64,000 bases of DNA from Amyelois transitella (taxonomy: Eukaryota > Arthropoda > Insecta > Lepidoptera > Pyralidae). The notes below the pieces were generated by a model. It had not been told where the DNA came from. It searched no databases and saw only the letters and a list, made by a program, of their open reading frames with translations. A program made the translations under genes and the position numbers. Below are positions 46,310 through 58,200 of this stretch, piece by piece. Location: NCBI RefSeq assembly GCF_032362555.1, contig NC_083529.1, forward strand, positions 4,526,001 through 4,590,000, given 5' to 3'. How positions within the stretch are numbered: position 1 is the first letter of the stretch; every line of letters begins with the position of its first letter.

Positions 46310-47159
46310 TTTTTTTGCTAAATAATAATAGGCATGATGACAATTTTTTTTTGTTTTGGTTTTAATTTAGTTTCACGACAACTAAAACATTGGTCAAATA
46401 ATGGCATGAATAAACAATAAACTACCTGAGATATACGAAGTAACATAACACATTGTTTGGACGAGTCCAAAACGTCCCGTACAAAACGCTACTCAAGTGT
46501 GACGTCACACCTGAGTTTCGTTATCATGTTATTAACTAATAAATATTCTTTATTATATAGATCCGCCATATTGATTTTATGACAATATTTTTTAAGTAGA
46601 GATATCGATGGATGGGTTAAATGTAACTGGAGAAACGCCAGGATGTTAGAAGCCATCGAAGTCGCCGGCAATTTTGATAGAACCACTCGCATCTCTTTTC
46701 CGTAAATAAGACAAACCGGCCCTGTGTGTCGGCCTAGTTCCCAAGCGTTCCGTACCATTAAAATTTTAATCTTAGTTGTCAATATTTGTATCACTTTGTA
46801 AAAATTCCGAATTAATACCTAAATGTGAAAATCTAAATTATCCAATATAGGTACTTACCTAATAACATGTCTGGCATGGCAGGTAAATTGACAGAACAAT
46901 GGTCACTTTTTTAGTTACTTATGTAGTTGTAATCTTATAAAAATTAAAATAGATACCTATGTACCTATACGTTTATTTTGATACAAATTTAACTTAAATA
47001 AAAAATATATATATATATACCAAAATATCTACCTGCAGCAGTGCCTTTATCCATGTTGTAAAATAAAAGCTATTCATTGATAATTACCAACAACCCACAG
47101 GGGTTCGGGGGTCTGAGGTAACAACTTCGACTCTCAGCCGGTTTGTGCTCGACTCGTAT

Positions 47160-47194
47160 TCAGTCTGTCGGGGACCGCGCGCGCTTCGGGCCGT
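47160..47194 (+). promoter_or_regulatory. Candidate core promoter: initiator plus downstream element
   Basis: TCAGTC at 47160-47165 is the arthropod initiator consensus. Counting its A (47162) as +1, the sequence GGCCGT starts at exactly +28, differing at one position from the DPE consensus RGWYVT. The pair lies in a short CpG-rich patch (47101-47215) that stands out from the AT-rich surroundings, and it precedes the coding-like exon at 47412. No TATA box is seen. The match is by eye. Confidence 0.45.
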
Positions 47195-47411
47195 GATTAC
47201 TTCGCGTAAAAAAAAAAATAAAAAAAATAATCTGATAATTATCTGTGCTAATTCTGATTTTTTTAATCATTAACGCGCGAAATTTTCGAGGTTATTTACT
47301 TACGTCGGTGATTGAGGTTATAAAGTGAAAATAAAATGCATAATGAGCCCAAAGTTAAATAAACACAAGGGTGGTTTGTTACGTCATCGCGCCCCGTGAC
47401 TGTTGTGAGAG

Positions 47412-47512
47412 ATGCAATATCAAATTGACGATGGGGATGATTTGCAATATCGGATATTTGGCGAGTCCTTCAACCTTCCGAGCGAGAATTCGAACGCCGG
47501 CCTCCGTAGAAA
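47412..47512 (+). CDS. Candidate alternative first coding exon of the gene at 43945
   Basis: An ATG at 47412 opens 33 codons reading MQYQIDDGDDLQYRIFGESF then NLPSENSNAGLRR, ending AA/GTGAGT at 47512 in phase 2. Most codons in the second half end in G or C, unlike the AT-rich flanks, which suggests selection for coding. The exon sits 250 bp downstream of an initiator/DPE pair. Phase 2 is also the phase of the donors at 43967 and 46117, so all three could splice to one shared downstream exon. A short upstream reading frame (8 codons from 47336) lies in the putative leader. Function is unknown. It could instead belong to an independent gene. Confidence 0.45.
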
Positions 47513-47751
47513 GTGAGTTTTATTATGTTTACCCACATTCATTGGATGCTAACTTAATGCATAAGTTATCCAGGGCCGGATTTTCCTCTTAAACTATGTA
47601 CTGAAGCTAAGAGCAAAATACGACCCTGGAAAGGTCCAGATCAGGGCTGGATTATGCACTAAAGATAGTAATGAATTTATGTATCAGATCATAGAGCATT
47701 TGTGTTTGCAATATCAGCTGTTGGCTTTAAAACTCAGGGTCCATTATAAAG

Positions 47752-48024
47752 TGCCGTGTGGTTTCCCGGCACACCAATACAAAAAAGAATAGAACCACTC
47801 CATCTCTTTCCCATGGATGTCGTAAAAGGCGACTTAGGGATAGGCTTACAAACTTGGGTTTTTTTTGTAGGCGATGGGCTAGCAACCTGTCACTATTTGA
47901 ACCTCAATTCTATCATTAAGCCAAATAGCTGAACGTGGCCATTCAGTCTTTTCAAGACGGTTGGCTCTGTCTACCCCGCAAGGGATATAGACGTGACCAT
48001 ATGTAATGTAATGTATGTCTAATT
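47752..48024 (+). mobile_element. SINE-A, full length, with 13-bp target duplication
   Basis: GTCCATTATAAAG stands at 47739-47751 and 48025-48037. Head TGCCGTGTGGTTTCCCGGCA, complete body, and a slightly scrambled ATGT/AATGT tail. Best-bounded copy in the window. Confidence 0.9.
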
Positions 48025-48271
48025 GTCCATTATAAAGAACACGAGAGCTGCTTATTTGACGTGAAAAAAAAATGACGGCCGCTTGCTTTCCATTTTAAGT
48101 ATTGCTATTTCACGAAAAGGCTAAAGTAATACAAACTTACAAAAACTTCAAGAAGAATACCTGAAAAAGAAAACTGCTTCGGACGCTAAAGAAACAGCAT
48201 TTAGCTCTTATAACCTCTATGTCTATAAACAATAGAAAAATGAGTTATCCACCCAAAGATCTCTTATAGCC

Positions 48272-50162
48272 CAAGAGCCCGTGAACGCCAGACATACCTT
48301 ATTTTGTAAAAGCTGAAAGTTTCTGTAAATATGCCTCTAGTACAGGTAGGAACGATCCCCACCTATGGTACTCAGGCAGTGGTTGCTTTGGCAGGTAGCA
48401 GGTAATAAAGGTATACTTTTTTCAACCTGAAATTCGTTAATTTGTAAAGCTCAATTTTTTGATATTTTATCCGTAATAATACACAAACTCGCGTTACTCA
48501 TTGCCAGACACGTACTATGGTTGCAACCCCTTGCCAGACACCCCTAAACTATAATATTTTGTAACTATACTTACGTCATTTTGTAAAATCTGAATTTAAT
48601 ACATATTTTTCGGGGAATTATTCAAACAACGTTTCTGTATTAGCCAGACATTTTTGAAGGTTCTATTATTCTGCCAGACGCATTGGAGTGAGCAAAAGAT
48701 GCAAGAGTGCGGAGTATATGTAGTAACTGGAGCGAGTGGGACAGAGCGTTCGGTTTCTTGCGATGATTCATTGCGCATCAGCTGTCGTTTATTAAGCGGT
48801 CTCTTTTTCTAATTTATCAAAAAAAAATATTAAATAAAAGCATTACATACAAAATTTTGAAAACAATGTTCATTAAGAATTATACAGGGTGACTTTTAAT
48901 TCAACTGCATAAATTTAACTGTTAAGTGTACTCATCTATAGGATATTTAAAAACGTTAAAAGAAAAATATCGATTCATATTTCAGAAAGTACGAAAAAAA
49001 AATAAAAGTATCAAAATCCACGATCCTAAACACGTCATATCACCCCGGGCGGCGGAAAAGCGACGCGTAAGATTCAAAGGTCAACGATACAATTCATTTA
49101 GCTGAGCGATCTCGACAACTCTGTATTTTACTTGATCTTGATACAAGAAAAATAATTTATTTTTCAGACATTTATTTACATGTTTATTGGTCTTTAATAA
49201 AGCGTGTGACGTAGTTTTTGAGGGTTTTTAAATGTGAAAATGATGACGTTTAATTTAAATAAAAATAGGCTCAAACAGCTCAGAAACATGGGTGTAGTGT
49301 ATGTTTAAAAGGATGCAGTTGTTTTAAATGTCACCCTGTATAACAAAATATTAATACTGTGAAAAAACGAAACAATTAATTCATATTATTTTTAAGTTAA
49401 ATGAAGTTCATTTTATAAAATAATCTCTTTATATATGAGGTTATGTATTTTTCGTAATTTTAAAATAGTCTGATATTTTTTGAAAGTCTCCTCGTAAAAT
49501 ATTATAAGATCTTCACTACTTTTTTTTACAGACAAAGCAAACTCCGTCTTCTTTTTAGTCACTCATGGTAGCACTTTATTAAAACTGGATCAAATTTATT
49601 TTACAACGAGCACAAATTAATATTACAACGTTTACTATGCGTGTATAACCATCCGCTTAACGATACCCACTCTGTTCCACTCGCTCCAGTTACTACATAT
49701 ACTCCGCACTCTTGCATCTTTTGCCCACTCCAATGCGTCTGGCAGGATAACAGAACCTTCAAAAATGTCTGGCTACTTCAGAAACTATGTTTGAATAATA
49801 CCCCAAAAAATATGTATTAAATTCAGATTTTACAAAATGACGTAAGTAGAGTTACAAAATATTATAGTTTAGGGGTGTCTGGCAAGGGGTTGCAACCATA
49901 GTACGTGTCTGGCAATGAGTAACGCGAGTTTGTGTATTATTGCGAGTTTGTGTATTATTACGGATAAAATATCAAAAAATTGAGCTTTACAAATTAACGA
50001 ATTTCAGGTTGAAAAAAGTATACCTTTATTACCTGCTACCTGCCAAAGCAACCACTGCCTGAGTACCATAGGTGGGGATCGTTCCTACCTGTACTAGAGG
50101 CATATTTACAGAAACTTTCAGCTTTTACAAAATAAGGTATGTCTGGCGTTCACGGGCTCTTG
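48272..50162. mobile_element. Large foldback element, arms of nearly 500 bp
   Basis: Arm 48272-48747 is the reverse complement of 49669-50162 with few differences (one is an 18-bp tandem duplication, GCGAGTTTGTGTATTATT, in the right arm). GCCAGAC occurs five times in the left arm (48287, 48503, 48533, 48643, 48673) and mirrored in the right arm. The 0.9-kb loop holds a MITE at 48884-49339. No transposase frame is visible; the 60-codon frame at 48596 lies in an arm. It is a non-autonomous DNA element of unknown superfamily. Confidence 0.85.
48884..49339. mobile_element. TA-flanked MITE, copy 2 (456 bp), nested in the foldback element
   Basis: Same ends as 33566-33919 (ACAGGGTGAC...GTCACCCTGT, TA flanks) plus an extra segment GCGTGTGACGTAGTTTTTGA to AAGGATGCAGTTG before the right end. 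Confidence 0.88.
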
Positions 50163-50319
50163 CTCTATTATGACAATATGTTAACGAAGAATGCATTCAC
50201 AATTGTCTCCTCTACACAATGTGAAATTAAGGTCATTCATAACTGGAAAAGCATTGGTTATATTTTTGAGCGCGATTCCCACGTGCGCTTTGCTTGAAAG
50301 TTAAAATATCTTCAACGTG

Positions 50320-50572
50320 GTTCCCGACACTTGTGAATTGGACCTCTCGATATCTTTCCCATGGATGTCGTTAAAGGCGACTAAGGGAAAGGTAACAAAT
50401 TTATATTTTTTTCTAAGAGGCGATGAGCAATGACTAAATGATGGAATTAAAGGTGGCCTTTAATTCCATCATTTAGTCATACAGCTAAACGCGGCTGTTC
50501 AGTCTTTTCAAGACTAGGCTCTGGCTACCCCGCAAGGGATATAGGCGTGATTATATGTTTGTATGTATCCCT
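50320..50572 (+). mobile_element. SINE-A with an internal palindromic rearrangement
   Basis: Degraded head (GTGGTTCCCGACACTTG), regular blocks, tail TTATATGTTTGTATG. The part that should read GGCTAGCAACCTGTCACTAT is replaced by an inverted copy of the following SINE sequence. Confidence 0.75.
50430..50480. repeat. Perfect palindrome, 24-bp arms, 3-nt loop
   Basis: ATGACTAAATGATGGAATTA (left) pairs base for base with its complement ending at 50480. The right arm is the native SINE-A sequence, the left arm the inverted copy. Confidence 0.92.
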
Positions 50573-50742
50573 ACAGCGTTGTTTTTATCTGGTACTACAA
50601 AACCCCTCTATCGCAGAAAAAAGCCAGGTCTGGTCAGTCATGCTGACAGTTCCTAATTATTTCATTATTATTTAGTCTTTTTTTTTGTTTATCTGTCTTT
50701 TGTTGGTAAGTTTCTTTCTTTTTGTCCTAAAGGTGATTTCAC

Positions 50743-50807
50743 CCTATTCATTCAGGTACTCAATAATCTCGATTATTGAGGAGGTACCTGAAAAAATGAA
50801 TAGGAAT
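50743..50807. repeat. Imperfect palindrome with 2-nt loop
   Basis: CCTATTCATTCAGGTACTCA then ATAATC faces GATTATTGAGGAGGTACCTG and ATGAATAGG; small insertions in the right arm. Confidence 0.75.
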
Positions 50808-50814
50808 CATTTTA

Positions 50815-51000
50815 ATTTTTTGTGCCAGCTTTTGCATGGTATCATCGTAATCTTGCTTTAGGTGCGCATCTTGGGGAGTAATTCATCGGCGGAACCTAGC
50901 AGGAAAATGGTGGATCTTTTGCTTTCAACCTCACCATCCAAACCCTTCGATTCCAATTCAGCTTGAACATTCATCTACCAAAGATCTAGCGGTAGACTTC
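50815..51000 (-). pseudogene. Coding-like remnant, minus strand, unidentified
   Basis: Reverse frames read MNVQAELESKGLDGEVESKR then STIFLLGSADELLPKM, and after a frame change ITPQDAHLKQDYDDTMQKLA. The residue composition is protein-like but a stop lies at each frame change. No family recognised; likely a decayed transposon gene. Confidence 0.3.
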
Positions 51001-51334
51001 TTATAGGTATCTGAGATATCATTTATTGACATGCTATCGTTATTCTACAGTTTAAGATAATTGATATAATGAATAGACTTGATTTATTCTCAAAGTTGGA
51101 TAACTAAGTTATCACTTATTGACGTCCACATAATGCCATTTTTAATCACCATTTAACCTTATCTTTTTTAATTTTTTGAGCATTGAGTCGAAATTAACTA
51201 GAGATGACATGTTTCATCATTTGGTCACTATACTGATTTCGGTGCAAAACCACTACGAGAAAAATTGCGAAAGTATGATTTATCTTTACATATTTAAACA
51301 TGACAAAGACTCAGGACAAACCTAATAATTTCAT

Positions 51335-51530
51335 ACATATGTACGTACAAACATACAATCACGTCGACAATCACACGAATTTAGATTCAGAAAGCGATAG
51401 GTTGCTTGCTAGCCTATAGCCTACAAGAAAAATCCCAACTTTGTAAACCCTTGCCTTAGTCGCCTTTTACGGCATTCATTGGATATATATGGAGTGGTCC
51501 TATTCTAGAGTAGTCCGTTAACCACACGGC
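51335..51530 (-). mobile_element. SINE-A, antisense, internal deletion
   Basis: Tail complement and CACGTC, a gap, then GATAGGTTGCTTGCTAGCC, GTCGCCTTTTACGGC and head AACCACACGGCA. Confidence 0.65.
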
Positions 51531-51540
51531 ATTCATTACT

Positions 51541-53522
51541 TGTCATTTTGAATTCTGTTAAAAGTTGAAATTATGATGTTGATGTATCTATAAGAGGTAC
51601 AATTCTTGGGTATACTCACCTTTGTATGATGTGTGACCATAACTATTACTGAATTGAAATACATGAGCAGACCTTAAGCGGCCATCAACTTTCCGGATTA
51701 TCTTGCGTGCTTTCCGAGACCTTGAAACGGGCACCAAGGTCTCACGTACTAGAGAACTGCCTTTAAAATAAGGATCTGAATTAATGCTCACGTCTTTGGG
51801 TTATCATTATCAGTTACAATCAGGGCTAGTTTTTCATAATTATTACATTTATGCGGCACGATGTATGATCTTGTTGGTACGGAATTGCTAGGTTTTGTTA
51901 TACACAATCTACTGAACCAATTCTAACACCTTGATATCGTAAGACATCGTGAGGAGTATCGAGTTCTTTACCAACACTATCCCGAGGCGTGTCGTAGAAG
52001 AGAAGAATAATCTCTTTCAGTCTTCTTATTATAAAAAAATGTAAAAAGTTATTGTGGCCATCGCCTTTCTCTGTGTGGCGCTTAAGTGATATATATATAA
52101 ATAAATATATACGGGACAAATTACACAGATTGAGTTAGCCTCGTAGTAAGTTCGAAACTTTTGTTAGATAAGAGCTGGCCTATTTTTTACCTATTGTTTC
52201 GAAGCTGATTTCGTATCTTGGGTTTGGAGTACATTGGTTGGATGTATGATAATTCCCCTTCCTCCTCATCAAAGTATACCGTCACCATACTAACCAAAAT
52301 TCTTGTAATCAGGTATCTTTGCGTTCCCATAGTGGACACAGAAATTACCTGACATTATTGACATAACATTGGGTGCATATCGAGAAAAGTTATGAACATT
52401 TTCTCTAATTGGTCTTTCATAGTTCAAAGCACCTTCTGTGTTATCAACGTCATGTGGGGTTTATAATTCTCAAAATGAAAAACCTATTCACCATTTCTTG
52501 AATTCGAGTTTTCTGGTAATTGTAGTAAACATTTGATCTAAATATAAACGGTTTGGGAGGAAACCGGAGACACAAGCCGTTAAATATAATATTTGGACAA
52601 GTGTGCACATTTTTGCGTTTCGTCACAACAGCTCTTTTAAAATTAATACTTGCTTTTTTGTCCGAAAAAATTGATTTTTTATTGGTTAGGGTAGAAATAT
52701 TATACACACTTTTAAGGGTAAAATTTCGATTCGAATTTTCGCAAATTATCGATTTGCGTCAAACTGCCCAAATTCAGTCGAAACACATACCATTTTCAAG
52801 GAATGTAATAAATCAGCTTTGAAATTCCCATATCCTTTTGTACCTAACAGACATAGTCAAGTCACGCAAAGGAAATACAAATCAACAGGAGATAAGCTTG
52901 AAATATGATGTTTATTTCGCTTCTCATACAGCCTTCAAAGAGTGGGCGGTAAGGAATTCGCAACTAGTTACTAGCCGAGCAACTTGAATGAAGTCATGAG
53001 AGGTTCCATTCAAAAATATGAGGCCCCCAGCGTAACCTTGAATCCTGTAATTCGCGATAGGAATTATATTATCTTTATTCGCTTTTTTGTTGCGAATGTT
53101 TTTGTAAGTAGTGATACCAAGAGTAAATTTAGCTGTGACTCATAATGTTCGAATGATAAACGAGTCCTCTGATATTATTCTGAATTTGTAGACTGGTATG
53201 AATATTAAAGGCGGAGACAGATATTCCTTTTGCTCTGATTGCATTTTGAACTATAACTTACGTGTGTTTGTTCAATACGTTTAGGGCTTTTCATACTCTT
53301 AATACATTGAATTTATTTTCAGTCATCAATTAACTTTCACAAAATGTTATGTTTCATGACATTCGTAACAACGGTCACAAAAAGATTATAATCTTTTAAT
53401 TTTGACGTGTTCGGAGGAAAAAAATTCCGAGTAAATAGAGAGAGGTACTTACTGTATGAAGCTTGCTGTACTTTTTGCAATATGGGAAGAATTTGATGAC
53501 CAAGAATGACGATAAAACTTCA
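51541..53522. other. Stretch without a supported gene
   Basis: Contains a SINE-B tail (52085-52170). A minus frame at 51588-51791 ends in a donor-like ACAAAG/GTGAGT but has no ATG and no good acceptor; left unannotated. Nothing else recognised. Confidence 0.4.
52085..52170 (-). mobile_element. SINE-B 3' portion, antisense
   Basis: ATATACGGGACAAATTACAC then AGATTGAGTTAGCC matches, in reverse, the tail of the copy at 11089. Confidence 0.6.
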
Positions 53523-53796
53523 TACATACATACATAAAATCACGCCTCTTTTCCGGAGGGGTAGGCAGAGACTACCTCTTTCCACTTGCCACGATCTCTG
53601 CACACTTCCTTCGCTTCATCCACATTCATAACTCTTCATGCAAGCTCGGCGGTTTTAGGTACTCTTGACCTAACCCTTTACCAGGACGTCTTTAATTTGA
53701 TCAAGATACGTTCGTCTAGGTCTTCAAACTCCGACCTTTCCCTCCACACTCTCCTTGTATGCTTAGACAACCTGCTTTCATTCATCCTCTCCACAA
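53523..53796 (-). mobile_element. LINE 3'-end fragment, antisense
   Basis: About 270 bp reverse-complement of the C-terminal coding end and tail of the element at 28890. Recognisable stretches correspond to GRPRRTYLDQIKDVL and the terminal CTCTGCCTACCCCTCC block, ending in ATGT repeats at the left. Indels break the frame. Confidence 0.8.
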
Positions 53797-56216
53797 CTTC
53801 AGTAATGACAAACCTGCATAATATGAAGTTATAAGAAAAGTAATTATTATTTCATCCCATAATATTCGAAATCGTGGCAAACGAAGTTATTCTTAAAAAA
53901 AAGCTATGGCAGATGCTGTAATAAACCTTCACGCTCGATCGAACATTTCGATTCTTTGACATTTTTTATTTTATCAAGATTACCATATCATACATAATTG
54001 TTTACATGTCCTATCAAGTCGACCATAAGATGACAATAAAAAACTTCAGGGACCGTGAGAGAATACTCCATGAACAATGACGCAAGTACATTGACCACGC
54101 CACCCCTCTTTACCTAGGGGTAAACGACCACGGCAGAGGGTGGTACCCCCAATGCCTTAATTATTTCATGTGCGTCGGCAGATGGTAGGCAAGGCAAGGT
54201 GCTAGCCAGTGATGGCCACGGCGATAGCTATCGATATAATTCCTTTTTTAAGTTGGACATTTTATCGAGTGTTGTAAATGAAGTTACCTTATGTTGACTT
54301 TATAATTAGACTGCTGCACTGTACTGCTGCTGCAGCAATTATTTCATTAAAACTAGTCACTATAGCTCTTACTTTGTATTCAAGAAATGAAATTTTAAAT
54401 TCGTCTTTTGTTTAGCGATTCGAGAGCGCGTTAACTCTATCAAGTGAAGAATGATGCGGGTATTACGTGTCTTCGACAATGTTATCGATATCGATATTTC
54501 CCTGTCCCAACCTTATCTAATATGACTCTTCTATGAATACCAATGTAATTGGGGTGAGTGCAGGACGGCACTTTCACACGAGTGCAACAACTGCTGTTAA
54601 TGCAACTAGTATCTTTAAAGGTTATTAGATGGCAATGTTGACATTTCGCTGATATTTTACAGCGTTTCATTCATAATGTCGATGGAAATTGTTTTTCGCT
54701 TTTTATTTTTCATCTAAGTTTACAATATATTCGAGTGAACGTGTTGTATGCCTTTGTGAATTCGTTTCATCTCGCGTCGTAAAAATATCATTTTGTCAAT
54801 TTAGTTCAAGCTTTTGGTTTGATTGTTTGGTTTTGGCTTTAGGTGCAAAAGGATTAATTTATAAAATTCCTTTTGTCAACATAGAATGTTCATATCATAT
54901 GCCCAGGGATACGGAAATATCCGAAGTGCAAATATCAGGGCAGAATAAGGTGAATGTCATTTGCGCAAACTTTGATGTATCGACGGGGCCGTGTCAGATA
55001 ATAATATTTATCAGGGAATTATCTATGAAGAAACCAGTCGAATTTCCGACCACGTGGTTCAAAGGACGTCATTTTTTTGCCATTCTAAAAAGGCATTCAA
55101 TAGACCAGCTGTTTGCCGCCCGGTAGAAGAAATATTGTATACTTTGCAAGGGGACTCAAGAAATTGGGGGAGCTTATTATTTTCTGAATTCGTCTCCCGA
55201 ACAAAAGTTTCAGCCTAGTTCTTTTGTTCGAACGAGACAGATCCGCAGTGCCCTTTTTACATTTTGTGTAACATAGGTCGCACTTGTATTCGTGTCAAAG
55301 TTCATCAGTGTTCTTTAAGAATTTTTGGCGAAAAAGTTCGGGGCTTGACGTTGTTGCGTTGATATTTTATTGATTCTTTTTTGTTCCCTTTTGCATATAA
55401 ATCTTTAGAACGACAAAAGACAGGAATACATAGTTTATAACATATAGTTTGAAACTTAAGTTTTTATCGAATTTATTAGCTGCGTTTGGGGTGAAAAACA
55501 TGACGTCAAGCAACTGTATAAGTACTTATTCCATTTTTGTTTTTGGGTTTCTTGTTTGCCATTTTGTACACTTAAGACCTCTCACAACTTTTGCGTTTCT
55601 TTTACACCATTTTAGGACACCCTAGATCTTTCCTCAATAGCATTTTTCAACCTTTTCAACCTTTCAAAATATAAGATATTACCGCACCAACTTTTACAAC
55701 TTGGCAACGAAATCCTCGTAAATCCAATCCAATTGAAATCAGACGATAAAGACGGATGGGAAGACCTGCACAAAGGATGAATAAGACGATTCGACTCGAT
55801 GCGTAGGAGTGTAGGGACACATGAGGAAACAGGGCTGTGGCGCGTGCCAATACGAACCCTAAGAAATTACATATGCACCGAAGATACCCCGATAGTATAT
55901 TCAAATAAGGTTTTTACCATCACCATGCGACAGGCGTTTCTTGAGAATTGACGACGTTCTGGCATTTTTATGGATAGCTCATTTTGATGTCCATTTTGTT
56001 CCTTATGTACTCAAATATTTTATTTATTTTTTAAACTTTGAGTTCCAATGTATTTGTTGCTAGATTGTTTTTTTTTGCTAAGCTCGTAAACTTAATCAAA
56101 CTTATCAAGCCTAATTCATTCTAGATTACTACCATGATAAAATATATGAAAAGAAAAATGATGAATAATAACGTTATACAAATTAAAAATACTTATTTTC
56201 TGTTAAACAAGACTTT
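53797..56216. other. Stretch without a supported gene
   Basis: The longest frame (54689-55126) has no ATG at its start and no recognisable family. A possible LINE remnant is at 55720. Confidence 0.4.
55720..55900 (+). mobile_element. Possible remnant of another LINE C-terminus
   Basis: One + frame reads GRPAQRMNKTIRL, resembling the GRPxxRWxDDI tail common in lepidopteran LINEs, with stops on both sides. Weak. Confidence 0.25.
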
Positions 56217-56261
56217 ATTGTTATTGCAGCAAGAACATAATATGCTTGCTGCAATAACAAT
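56217..56261. repeat. Palindrome, 17-bp perfect arms, 11-nt loop
   Basis: ATTGTTATTGCAGCAAG at 56217-56233 and CTTGCTGCAATAACAAT at 56245-56261. Confidence 0.9.
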
Positions 56262-56409
56262 CAGTCAGTTTTATTTCATATCACACTTCCTCTTATTTAT
56301 CAAGTTCGGTGTAACTTCATTTAGTTGTTTTAACTGGGAGTAAACAAGAGGAAAATAATAATTAAAACACCGCATTCAATATTTTTAACATGATCCAATA
56401 CGGTTTAAG

Positions 56410-56540
56410 TTCCCCTGCAAAGGTTGCGAAGGTCAGTCAGGCAGTCGCTTCGTGTAATAACCTGACTCACCCAACACTGGATCCATGGTCAAGGGCGTAC
56501 CCCGGGCACCTCTCCAGAGGTGGTGAGGATATATTTATAT
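56410..56540 (-). repeat. Repeat C, antisense
   Basis: GGATCCATGGTCAAGGGCGT, then GGGCACCTCTCCAGAGGTGG, complement of the head block at 9398. Confidence 0.5.
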
Positions 56541-58027
56541 AACCGGCACTTTAGCGAGGAGGAAGAAGATTAACTATTTTACACTTTCAAGTGATTGTGT
56601 AGCTTTTAAAGAATTAAACATTTGCAGGACGTAGAAAGTGGATATTATAATAACATATCATTCAACTCTGTTGTCACCCATGTTTTTCGAATCTTATTAT
56701 CTAGAGATTTATGCTTTAAGCTTGGCTTCTCAGCAAATTAGGACAAGATTATAGAAAATACACAGATGCACAAACAGAGAATTTTTAAATGTAAAGACCA
56801 GAACTAGTTGGTCAAAAAGCATGAAAATATGTAGTCTTTATGCGAGGAAGTAAACCAAACAACGTTTACGGTAAAACTGAATTAACTACACCTTTAGCTT
56901 CATATTAACATGCGGGTAAATTTTAATTTTAAACCAGTATCTTAAGCCCACATGTTCTAAACAATTTTATGTTTAACTTCACCTTTACTTAGGGTTCCAT
57001 CACGTATATGAGGGTTTTGAATTGTTATCAAAATGTTTCCGACAAACATATGGCAGACGTATTTGTAATCGATTTTATGGTATTTCTGGCTATAATTCAG
57101 ATTATAATAAGCAAGTATAGTATTTTTATTTGGGTCGATACGTTTTCCTGTTGTAGATCTATTTTATGTGGCAATCTCGTGACTTTATTTGTTCTTTTTG
57201 CTCTTGTGCTTTGTATTTCATAATAGTATACCTCACCTCCGAAATATATATTTAGAACAAGTTTTATTAAGTGACAAAGTAATACCTTCAAACTAAAACA
57301 TCCTTCTCAAGTCACTAAAAATAATATAATAAAAATGGTGATAAGATTTTATCTAAAGATGTTTCATCCATCCAAGATCCAGGCTTAAATTCCTTCATGT
57401 AATAGATTTTCCACCTCATTAGTATAATTTTGTCTTGTACTTCAACATTCCTTGTCATCTATCCAGGACAGAACCTGTTCCGAACTCGAAGTTCTCATTG
57501 TAAATAAAACAGGAATCTTTTGTAACATGAGATGCGAATGGTAGCAAGTAGACCATGTAAAGTTTTTGTAATTAAGTTTACATCAGAAATTAATTCAGTT
57601 AATGGTAATCGTTTAGACATAAACAACCGTGACGGCCATATTGCACGTGATGTCATGCTTAGATGAGCCAAGGGTATGGGCTATGAGGGTATGGGAACCA
57701 GGCCAGATTGTCTATAAATTTATTCATGAATAGAACACAATACTTTTTTATCAATCAGTCTTAATTTTCAAAATATTAAATCATTGTTAAAATATGAATG
57801 AAATAAGTTTCAATATATAGCTAGACACGGACATACCTATGTATGAATGAAGTAGGAGTGACAAAGATAGAACATAATGAAAATGATTTTGACAGCTAGC
57901 ATTCTAATGATAAAGCTTTATCAAAAAGAAGAATATCACGATTGACGAACAAACCACTGAAACGAACTCATGTATTTGGACCACTAAAAACAAACCATGA
58001 AGTGTGTGACTTCAGCTAAATTGAACA
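56541..58027. other. AT-rich stretch, nothing recognised
   Basis: No coding, RNA or repeat feature supported. Confidence 0.4.
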
Positions 58028-58200
58028 CATACATACAAATAGTCACGGCTATACAGTCTTGAAAAGTCTGAAAGGCCATGATCAGCAGAATGACTTAAAG
58101 ATGAATTTTAGATTTAAATTATGACAGCTTGCTACGTTGCTAGTCCAAGTCCTACCAAAAGAATCCCAAGTTTATTTGCCTGTCCTTATTCGCCACTTGT
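58028..58200 (-). mobile_element. SINE-A, antisense, diverged
   Basis: CACATACATACAAATAGTCACGGC, a deletion, CAGTCTTGAAAAGTCTGAAAGGCC, then blocks to CTTATTCGCC. Confidence 0.65.

Noticed and set aside
51588..51791. Minus-strand frame ending in a GTGAGT donor
   Set aside because: No ATG, upstream stop within four codons and no pyrimidine-rich acceptor; kept only as a note.
54689..55126. 145-codon + frame, the longest in the right third
   Set aside because: It starts at TTG, not ATG, has no recognised family, and its possible exon (54841-54950) does not match the phase of the upstream gene.
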